A DNA stretch of 48,022 nt from Azospirillum brasilense (GTDB taxonomy: Bacteria > Pseudomonadota > Alphaproteobacteria > Azospirillales > Azospirillaceae). A program made the translations under genes and the position numbers. The notes below the pieces were generated by a model that was not told where the DNA came from, did no database searches, and worked only from the letters and a program-made list of their open reading frames with translations. Below are positions 41,259 through 48,022 of this stretch, piece by piece. How positions within the stretch are numbered: position 1 is the stretch's first letter; the number at the start of each line of letters is the position of its first letter. The stretch lies in contig NZ_QLKQ01000058.1 of the NCBI RefSeq assembly GCF_003349955.1, forward strand, positions 1-48,022, read 5' to 3'.

Positions 41259-44200
41259 TCACTCCGCGACCATCGGCTGCGGGGCGGCGGGCTGGCGGAA
41301 GCCGTCCAGCAGGGCGGCCTCCTTCGCCTTGGCGGCAGCGACGTTGCGGGCCTTCACCGGGCCGTAGCCGCGCATCTCCTGCGGCAGACGGGCGATCTCC
41401 ACCGCCGTGGCGTGGTTGGCGCGGGTCAGGCCGTGCAGGATCTCGCCCATGATCGCCTCGTACTCCGCGATCAGGCGGCGCTCCATGCGGCGCTCGGCCA
41501 GCCAGCCGAACGGGTCGAGCGGGCTGCCGCGCAGGCGCTTGCCCTTGGCGAGCAGGCGCAGGGCCTTCAGCATCCACGGGCCGAAGCGCTTCTTCTTCGG
41601 CTCGCCGCCGTCCTCGCCGCTCTCGCCCATCACCGGCGGGGCCATGTGGAAGACCAGCTTGTAGTCGCCCTCGAACATCCGCCCGACCTGCTCGACGAAG
41701 CCGGTGTCGGTGTAGAGCCGGGCCACCTCATACTCGTCCTTGTAGGCGAGCAGCTTGAAGTAGCCCTTGGCCACGGCCTCGGTCAGGGCGGTGGAGCCGG
41801 GGAGCCTCTGCCCCTCGACGCGCCGCGTCCAATCGACCAGCGCGTGGTAGCGGCTGGCGTAGGCGGCATCCTGATAGTCGGTCAGGAAGGCGGTGCGGCG
41901 GGCGATGGCCTCGTCCAGGCTGGCCGAGGGGCGGCGCTGGTCGAGGATGAACAGGTCGTTGGCGGCGGCCTGCTCCTGCGGCGGGTTGGCGGCGGCCTCC
42001 ACGGCGGCCAGATCGACGGCGGCGCGGCGGCCCCAGTTGAAGGCGTCGGTGTTCATCTTGACCGCCACGCCGTTCAGCTCGATGGCCTTCAGGATGGCCT
42101 CGGCGGTGATTGGGATCAGACCCTTCTGCCACGCGTAGCCCATCAGGAAGGGGTTGGTGGCGATGCTGTCGCCCATCAGCGCGGTTGCCAGCTTGGTCGC
42201 GTCGAAGGCGTTGACCGCCCCCTCGCCGCAGGCCTTGCGGATGTCGGCCACCAGATCGCGGACCGGCACCGTGAAGTCCGGCTTCTTCAGGAAGTCCACG
42301 GTGATGGTGTCGTGGGTGTTGATGACCGCGCGGGTGTGACCGTGCGCCATCTTCGACAGGGCGTCGCCCGCCCCGGCGACGATCAGGTCGCAGCCCACCA
42401 CCGCGTCGGCTCCGCCCGCCGCGATGCGGACGGAATGGATGTCCTCCGGCGTGGCGGCGATGCGGATGTGGCTGGTCACCGCACCGCCCTTCTGGGCGAG
42501 GCCGGTCATGTCGAGCACGCCGACGCCCTTGCCCTCGATGTGGGCGGCCATGCCGAGCAGGGCGCCGATGGTCACCACGCCGGTGCCGCCGACGCCGGTG
42601 ACGTAGATGCCCCAGGGCCGGTCGAGCGCGGGCAGGGTGGGGGTGCGCAGGTCGGACGGGTCGGCCCCGGCCTTGGCCGCGCCCGCCTTGACTTCGACCG
42701 GTTTCGGCTTGCGGAGCTGCCCGCCCTCCACCGTCACGAAGCTCGGGCAGAAGCCCTTGGTGCAGGAATAGTCCTTGTTGCAGCTCGACTGGTCGATCTG
42801 GCGCTTGCGCCCGAACTCGGTCTCCAGCGGCACCACCGACACGCAGGAGGATTTGGCCGAACAGTCGCCGCAGCCCTCGCAGACCAGCTCGTTGATGATG
42901 ACGCGCTTGGCCGGGTCGACCATCTTGCCGCGCTTGCGGCGGCGGCGCTTCTCAGTGGCGCAGGTCTGGTCATAGATCAGGACGCTGACGCCGGAGACCT
43001 CGCGCATCTCCTTCTGCACGCGGTCCAGGTCGTCGCGGTGCTCGACGCTGGTGTACTGGGGCAGGCCGTCGCCGATGCCGTACTTCTCCGGTTCGTCGGA
43101 GACGACGACGATGCGGCCCACGCCCTCGGCGCGGAGCTGGTTGGCGAGCGACTGGACGGTCAGCGTGCCGTCCACCGGCTGGCCGCCGGTCATCGCCACG
43201 GCGTCGTTGAACAGGATCTTGTAGGTGATGTTGGCCTTGGCCGCGATGGACTGGCGGATGGCCAGGATGCCGGAGTGGTAGTAGGTGCCGTCGCCGAGGT
43301 TGGCGAAGATGTGCTTCTCCTCGGTGAAGGGCGCCTGACCGACCCAGGGCACGCCCTCGCCACCCATCTGGGTGAAGGTGTCGGTCTTGCGGTCGAGCCA
43401 CGTCGCCATGTAGTGGCAGCCGATGCCGCCCAGCGCGCGGCTGCCCTCCGGCACATGGGTGGAGGTGTTGTGCGGGCAGCCGGAGCAGAAGGTCGGCTTG
43501 CGGATGACGCGGGCCTGATGGGCCTTATGCTTTTCCTGGGCGTCGAGGAAGGCGACGCGGCGCTTCAGGTTCTCGTTGTCGACGAAGCGCTCCAGCCGGC
43601 GCCCGATGACCACGGCGATCTGCGCGGGCGACAGCTCACCGGCGGAGGGGAGGATCCACTCGCCGTGCTCGTCGAACTTGCCGACCACCTTCGGGCGGAC
43701 GTCGGGGTGCCAGTTGTAGAGCTGCTCCTTGAGCTGGTTCTCGATGACCGCGCGCTTCTCCTCGACCACGACAATCTCGTCGAGTCCCTCGGCGAAGTGG
43801 CGCACGCCGTCGCGCTCCAGCGGCCAGGGCATGCCGACCTTGTAGACGGTTAGGCCCCAGTCGGCGGCCATCGCCTCGGTGATGCCCAACTCGTCGAAGG
43901 ACTGCCGGACGTCCAGATAGCTCTTGCCCGTGGTGACGATGCCGAAGCGCGGGCGGGGGGAGGACACCATCACCTTGTCCAGCCGGTTGGCACGCGCGAA
44001 CGCCAGGGCGGCGTACAGCTTGTGCTTCATCAGCCGGTATTCCTGCTCCAGCGGCGGGTCGGGCCAGCGGATGTTCAGGCCGCCCGGCGGCATCGCGAAG
44101 TCGGCGGGGACGATCGGGCTGACGCGGTGCGGGTCGATATAAACCGACGCCGAGGTGTCCACCGTCTCGGCGATCGTCTTCATGGCGATCCAGCAGCCCG

Positions 44201-44792
44201 AATACCGGCTCATCGCCCAGCCGATCAGGCCGTAATCCAGGATCTCCTGCACGCCCGACGGGTTCAGCACGGGGATCATCGCGTGCATGAAGGCGTGTTC
44301 GGACTGGTGCGGGAAGGTGGAGGACTTGGCGTTGTGGTCGTCGCCGGTCAGCACCAGCACGCCGCCGTTGCGCGCGGTGCCGGCGGCGTTGGCGTGCTTG
44401 AACACGTCGCCGGAGCGGTCGACGCCCGGACCCTTGCCGTACCACATGGAATAGACGCCGTCATACTTGGCGCCGGGGAACATGCCGACCTGCTGGCTGC
44501 CCCAGACGGCGGTGGCGCCCAGCTCCTCGTTCACGCCGGGCTGGAAGCGGATGTGGTTCTTCTCCAGGAACGTGCGCGCGTTCCACAAATTCTGGTCGAA
44601 GCCGCCCAACGGCGATCCGCGGTAACCCGAAATGAAACAGGCGGTGTTCAGCCCGGCGGCAAGATCGCGCTGGCGCTGCATCATCGGAAGGCGCACCAGC
44701 GCCTGGGTGCCCGTCAGGTACACGCGCCCTTGTTCAAGCGCGTACTTGTCGTCCAAAGTCACGGTTGGCAGGGTCACGGTTGCGAGAGCCAT
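41259..44792 (-). CDS. Indolepyruvate:ferredoxin oxidoreductase, fused subunits
   Basis: An 1177-residue single-chain 2-oxoacid oxidoreductase that decarboxylates aryl pyruvates such as indole-3-pyruvate to aryl-acetyl-CoA and passes electrons to ferredoxin. Order: N-terminal pyrimidine-binding domain (FISGYRGSPLGGFDQ), TPP-binding region (CSGCPHNTSTHVPEG; GDGTYYHSG at about 497-505), a cysteine cluster likely holding Fe-S (CEGCGDCSAKSSC at about 640-655), and the gamma domain (VTGVGGTGVVTIGALLGMAA). A C-terminal extension common in proteobacterial fusions follows. GGGGAT precedes the ATG. The upstream 44793-45076 (284 bases) holds its promoter region and no gene I can support. Confidence 0.92.
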   Translation of the reverse strand: MALATVTLPTVTLDDKYALEQGRVYLTGTQALVRLPMMQRQRDLAAGLNTACFISGYRGSPLGGFDQNLWNARTFLEKNHIRFQPGVNEELGATAVWGSQQVGMFPGAKYDGVYSMWYGKGPGVDRSGDVFKHANAAGTARNGGVLVLTGDDHNAKSSTFPHQSEHAFMHAMIPVLNPSGVQEILDYGLIGWAMSRYSGCWIAMKTIAETVDTSASVYIDPHRVSPIVPADFAMPPGGLNIRWPDPPLEQEYRLMKHKLYAALAFARANRLDKVMVSSPRPRFGIVTTGKSYLDVRQSFDELGITEAMAADWGLTVYKVGMPWPLERDGVRHFAEGLDEIVVVEEKRAVIENQLKEQLYNWHPDVRPKVVGKFDEHGEWILPSAGELSPAQIAVVIGRRLERFVDNENLKRRVAFLDAQEKHKAHQARVIRKPTFCSGCPHNTSTHVPEGSRALGGIGCHYMATWLDRKTDTFTQMGGEGVPWVGQAPFTEEKHIFANLGDGTYYHSGILAIRQSIAAKANITYKILFNDAVAMTGGQPVDGTLTVQSLANQLRAEGVGRIVVVSDEPEKYGIGDGLPQYTSVEHRDDLDRVQKEMREVSGVSVLIYDQTCATEKRRRRKRGKMVDPAKRVIINELVCEGCGDCSAKSSCVSVVPLETEFGRKRQIDQSSCNKDYSCTKGFCPSFVTVEGGQLRKPKPVEVKAGAAKAGADPSDLRTPTLPALDRPWGIYVTGVGGTGVVTIGALLGMAAHIEGKGVGVLDMTGLAQKGGAVTSHIRIAATPEDIHSVRIAAGGADAVVGCDLIVAGAGDALSKMAHGHTRAVINTHDTITVDFLKKPDFTVPVRDLVADIRKACGEGAVNAFDATKLATALMGDSIATNPFLMGYAWQKGLIPITAEAILKAIELNGVAVKMNTDAFNWGRRAAVDLAAVEAAANPPQEQAAANDLFILDQRRPSASLDEAIARRTAFLTDYQDAAYASRYHALVDWTRRVEGQRLPGSTALTEAVAKGYFKLLAYKDEYEVARLYTDTGFVEQVGRMFEGDYKLVFHMAPPVMGESGEDGGEPKKKRFGPWMLKALRLLAKGKRLRGSPLDPFGWLAERRMERRLIAEYEAIMGEILHGLTRANHATAVEIARLPQEMRGYGPVKARNVAAAKAKEAALLDGFRQPAAPQPMVAE

Positions 44793-45076
44793 TGTTCCAT
44801 CCCCTTTGTGGCGCCCTGAAAAGCGCTGGCCGGGCGCGTTCGCCGCGCCGCTTCTTATGTTTGTTCGTCAAGCCAAAAGGTAATGAAGGCTGTCTTATTC
44901 GGCAACCGGCGCCAAGCCTCCCCGTGCAAAAAGCAAGGAACGGTCCAGCGCTCGCAGCGCTGTGAAACGGACGGGCGTGAATCGCCCTTCGGCGGGACAT
45001 TCCCGCTCGCGTCCATCGGCAGGTCGGCGCCGGTGAGGAACCGTTCCCGATGGTGGGGGAGACGGACGACCGGTGC

Positions 45077-47311
45077 TCAGCGGGCGTGCCGGTCCAGGAA
45101 CTGGCGGCAGGAATCGAAGTCCTGGAGCGCCGCATCCGGAAGTTCGACGCCCTTGCGTTCGGCGAGGCTGCGGGCGAAGGCGACCATCTTGTCGGTCGGC
45201 GCCTTGCGCCGCGCGCCGCTGGACGGTGCGCCGGGTGCCGCCGGGACGGCGTCGGCGACCGGGCTTTCGGGCATCTCCGAGGCCGGCTTCGCCTTGCGGG
45301 TGCGGCGGGGCTTCTTCGGCGCCTCGCCGTCGTCACCGACCAGGCCCGCCGTGGCGACCGCCGTCTTGCGGGCGCGCGGGCGCGGCGTCGTTCCGGCGGC
45401 GCGCGGGTTGGCGGAGCGCCGCCTTCCGGTGCCCCGTCCGGCGCGGATCGGACCGCCGCGCACGCCGAGGTCCACCGCCGGCCCCCGGTTGCCGACCAGC
45501 ACCCCGATCAGCCGCCCGGCCTCGTCGGCGATGCCGTCGATGACGCTGCGGAAATCGGCGCGTCCGACGACCACCTCGTCCAGCCGCATCTCCCACAGGG
45601 CGGTGGTGCCGGGATCGACCAGCGTGGGGGCGGCGCCGCGCAGGGTCTCGAACAGTTGCAGCCCGGCGGGGGTGGGCACCAGCCACTTGCCGTCGGCGCC
45701 CAGCAGGTTCTGCCGCCGCAGGCCCTTGATGATCTCGGCGCGGGTGGCCGGGGTGCCGATGCCCTTGGCTTCCTTCAAGCGGTCGCGCAGCGCCGGGTCC
45801 TCGACGAAGCGCCAGGCGTTCTGCATGGCGTCGACCAGCGTGCCCTCGTTGTAGCGCGGTGGCGCCTGGGTCCGCTTGGCTTCCACACGGGGGTCGGACA
45901 GACGGGCGGGCTCGCCGTCGGTCAGCGGGGGAAGGGTCTGCTCCTCCTCCTTCTCGTCGGGCTTGCCGTCCGTCTCGGCGGAGCCGAAGGCCGCCTTCCA
46001 GCCGAGCTTCAGGGGGATGCGCCCGACCGCCCGGAAGATCACCGGCTTGCCCTCGACCGGCACGTTCATCAGGACGGTGGTCTGCCGGTACTCGTAGTCG
46101 GGCATCACGGCGGCGAGGTAGGAGCGGCAGATCAGCGCGTAGAGCCGCTTCTCGTCGTCGGTCAGGCGGTTCAGCCGGCTTTCCAGATCGTCGAGCACAT
46201 TGACGTTGGGCACGATGGCGTGGTGCGACACGCCCTCCAGCGCCTTGTCGCAGAAATGGCCGGACTTGCCGCGGCGGATCACCGGGCGGGACAGGTCGAG
46301 ATGGGCGAAGCCGCGCAGCCGGGTCAGCGCCCCGGTGATCGCCGGAACGTCGGCGATCTGGTTCTCCGACAGATACCGCGCCTCGGCGCGCGGGTAGGTG
46401 ATGAGCTTCTTGCCGTCGCCGTCGTAAAGCTCCTGCGCGACCTCCAGCGTGCGGTCGGCGGTCCAACCCCAGCGCTGGCCGCAGGTCTTCTGCAGAGCGG
46501 GCAGGTCGTAGAGCTTCGGCGGGGCCTGCCGCCGGTCCTCCACCGTCACCGACAGCGGCCCGCCATGGCCGTCGGCGGCGCGGGCGATGGCCTCGGCGCG
46601 GGCGCGGTCCTTGATGCGGTCCTTCGGCGGTGGGGCGTGGCGCATTAGTAAGGAGCCGCCCGCGGCGGTGGCCGTCGCCACGACCTCGAAGTAATCCTCC
46701 GGCTTGAAGTTGCGGATTTCCAACTCGCGCAGGCAGACGATGGACAGGGTGGGCGTCTTCACCCGCCCGATGCCGATCACGCCGCGAGTCCCCGGCGCCA
46801 GCAGCGTCTTGGTCGCCGTGCGGGTCAGGGAGAGGTTGAAGATCTGGTCGGCCTGCTGGCGCGCCACCGCCGCCTCGTAGAGCGGGCGAAGCTCGGTGTT
46901 CGGCTTCAGCTTGGCGAAGGCGTCGCGGATCGTCTTGGGGTCCTGGGCGGTGAACAGGGCGCGCTGCACCCGCCCGCGGAAGCCCAGATGCTCCAGGATC
47001 TCCTGACCGATCAGCTGCCCCTCGCGGTCGCAGTCGGTGGCGAGGATGACCTGGTCGCAGCCCTTCAGCGCCGCCTTGATGGCCGCCAGCTTCGCCGTTT
47101 TGTTACCGCCGCTGTCCGGCCGGGTCGGGTAGAGTCCGTCGGGCTTCAGCAGGGTGGGCGCCCAGCGCTTCCAGTCCGGGTTGACCTCGTCGGGCTCGGC
47201 CAGCCGCAGCAGATGCCCCTCGGCCGGCAGGATGCGCCCGTAGCGATCTCCCAGCGCGGCGCGCAGGTCCTTTGCCTGACTGGATTTTTCCGTGATGATG
47301 AGCGTGGCCAT
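45077..47311 (-). CDS. topB: DNA topoisomerase III (type IA)
   Basis: A 744-residue type IA topoisomerase. The Toprim domain starts MATLIITEKSSQAKDL and carries the metal site ATDCDREGQLIGQEIL. The active tyrosine is in LITYPRAEARYLSENQI (about 305), and GVIGIGRVKTPTLSIV is the conserved gate segment. There are no C-terminal zinc fingers. Instead a basic Arg/Lys/Pro linker leads to a small helical domain, KMVAFARSLAERKGVELPDA. It unlinks single strands and decatenates recombination or replication intermediates. ATG 47311 is chosen by family start; an in-frame ATG at 47320 adds three residues. Confidence 0.92.
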   Translation of the reverse strand: MATLIITEKSSQAKDLRAALGDRYGRILPAEGHLLRLAEPDEVNPDWKRWAPTLLKPDGLYPTRPDSGGNKTAKLAAIKAALKGCDQVILATDCDREGQLIGQEILEHLGFRGRVQRALFTAQDPKTIRDAFAKLKPNTELRPLYEAAVARQQADQIFNLSLTRTATKTLLAPGTRGVIGIGRVKTPTLSIVCLRELEIRNFKPEDYFEVVATATAAGGSLLMRHAPPPKDRIKDRARAEAIARAADGHGGPLSVTVEDRRQAPPKLYDLPALQKTCGQRWGWTADRTLEVAQELYDGDGKKLITYPRAEARYLSENQIADVPAITGALTRLRGFAHLDLSRPVIRRGKSGHFCDKALEGVSHHAIVPNVNVLDDLESRLNRLTDDEKRLYALICRSYLAAVMPDYEYRQTTVLMNVPVEGKPVIFRAVGRIPLKLGWKAAFGSAETDGKPDEKEEEQTLPPLTDGEPARLSDPRVEAKRTQAPPRYNEGTLVDAMQNAWRFVEDPALRDRLKEAKGIGTPATRAEIIKGLRRQNLLGADGKWLVPTPAGLQLFETLRGAAPTLVDPGTTALWEMRLDEVVVGRADFRSVIDGIADEAGRLIGVLVGNRGPAVDLGVRGGPIRAGRGTGRRRSANPRAAGTTPRPRARKTAVATAGLVGDDGEAPKKPRRTRKAKPASEMPESPVADAVPAAPGAPSSGARRKAPTDKMVAFARSLAERKGVELPDAALQDFDSCRQFLDRHAR

Positions 47312-47332
47312 GACCGCCATGGTAAGACGAAC

Positions 47333-48022
47333 ATGAAAACGTATCAAGAACACTTGAAGGCTCTTCTGAGCGGCTTCCTGATTGCGGTGCCGCTCCTCGC
47401 AGCCGCACTCCCTGCCACGGCGCAGAACCCGCTGCTGCCGGGGATCGGGGCGACGGACCGGCGGGTGGTGGTGGACGCCAGCCACGCGCCGTGGAACAGC
47501 CTCGTCAAGGTGCAGAGCAATCTCGGCGCCCGCTGCACCGGCGTGCTGGTGGCGCCGCGCCGGGTGGTCACCGCCGCCCATTGCCTGCTCAACCGGGCGC
47601 AGCGCTTCCTGCCGGCCTCCTCCCTGCACGTCCTGTTCGGCTACGAGCGCGGGGAGTACCGGCAGCACCGCGCCGTCGCCGCGCTGGAGACCGGCGGGCC
47701 CTATGACAAGGAGCGGCGTCTCGACGGGCTCGTCGGCGACTGGGCGGTGCTGACGCTGGACGGCGACGCGCCGGAGGGGATGCCGCCGCTGCCGCTCGCC
47801 CGAGTCCCGCCGGAGGCCGGCACGCCGCTGATGCTGGGCGGCTACAGCCAGGATCGGGCGCACCTCGTCACTGCCGACACCGCCTGCGCGGCGCGCGGCG
47901 TCAACGACACCGACCGCGGCCCGCTGCTGGTCCATGACTGCGACGGGACGCGCGGGGTGAGCGGGGCGGCGCTGCTGGTGCGCACGCCCAGTGGAGATAG
48001 GGGCGGAGATAGGGGCGGGGAT
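47333..48022 (+). CDS. Trypsin-like serine protease, truncated by the window end
   Basis: The first 230 residues of a secreted S1-family protease. The signal peptide is KALLSGFLIAVPLLAAALPATAQ (cleavage near 31). The catalytic histidine is in VVTAAHCLL, the aspartate in VGDWAVLTL and the serine in GTRGVSGAALL, with cysteines flanking as in S1 folds. The stop codon lies beyond the window. The last bases encode a GDRGGDRGGD repeat from a 12-base direct repeat. The gene is divergent from topB with only 21 bases between start codons, so at least one promoter must overlap the other gene's coding sequence. Confidence 0.85.
   Translation, partial: MKTYQEHLKALLSGFLIAVPLLAAALPATAQNPLLPGIGATDRRVVVDASHAPWNSLVKVQSNLGARCTGVLVAPRRVVTAAHCLLNRAQRFLPASSLHVLFGYERGEYRQHRAVAALETGGPYDKERRLDGLVGDWAVLTLDGDAPEGMPPLPLARVPPEAGTPLMLGGYSQDRAHLVTADTACAARGVNDTDRGPLLVHDCDGTRGVSGAALLVRTPSGDRGGDRGGD

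Noticed and set aside
44793..45076. Small open frames between the oxidoreductase and topB genes.
   Set aside because: None has an SD, a family match or coding-like composition; the stretch is better explained as a promoter region.

Overview
This is a high-GC, densely coded chromosomal stretch that looks like Azospirillum or a close relative (Alphaproteobacteria, Rhodospirillales/Azospirillaceae). The grounds are the TrcR (DUF1013), DUF1192 and DUF4169 proteins, a large AsmA protein, a fused indolepyruvate:ferredoxin oxidoreductase, two chemoreceptors and a PHA-depolymerase-like esterase. The taxonomic call is inference from protein families; no rRNA or tRNA gene was found. Several start codons were moved inward from the longest open frame because of Shine-Dalgarno (SD) sequences or family lengths.

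Layout. 1-3.7 kb: trcR, a quinone oxidoreductase and three small or membrane DUF proteins. 3.8-15.4 kb, plus strand: AsmA, a 23-bp repeat array in front of a ubiK promoter, YbjN, proC, YbaK, an acyl-CoA synthetase overlapping an Eis-like acetyltransferase, and an 800-residue chemoreceptor. 15.5-18.7 kb: a polysaccharide set (O-antigen-ligase-like protein, GT9 glycosyltransferase, LPG-synthase-type membrane protein). 18.6-22.5 kb, minus strand: the late queuosine pathway queA-tgt-queF-queG. 22.6-26 kb: an ABC1/UbiB kinase and a second chemoreceptor, divergent. 26-30.4 kb, minus strand: FAD oxidoreductase, bacteriohemerythrin with an FNR/FixK-type box, an M3 oligoendopeptidase and a small unknown. 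30.5-33.9 kb: a PHA-depolymerase-like esterase with a possible leader peptide, then prpE. 33.9-36 kb: a KfrA-like protein divergent from an ECF sigma/anti-sigma pair. 36.2-38.7 kb: a two-gene NLR-like system. 38.9-41.2 kb: an SGNH hydrolase overlapping a TPR-glycosyltransferase. 41.3-48 kb: indolepyruvate oxidoreductase, topoisomerase III and a truncated trypsin-like protease.

The most interesting locus is 36243-38710. A small helical protein ends in a Gly/Val/Ser/Thr-rich motif, and the next gene, an NB-ARC-TPR STAND ATPase, begins with a closely matching motif (10 of 20 positions identical without gaps). This effector-C-terminus/NLR-N-terminus pairing is the layout of bacterial amyloid-signalling (BASS-type) NLR systems. 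The TPR sensor is built from 120-bp repeats that are nearly identical in DNA, and a perfect palindrome lies in the upstream region. I infer a regulated cell-death or immunity module. Other leads are the 23-bp array abutting the ubiK -35 box, the FixK-type box before bacteriohemerythrin, a CATAC-N4-GTATG palindrome shared by two promoter regions, and an ATG with a strong SD, out of frame with the sigma factor gene, whose frame runs on into the anti-sigma gene.
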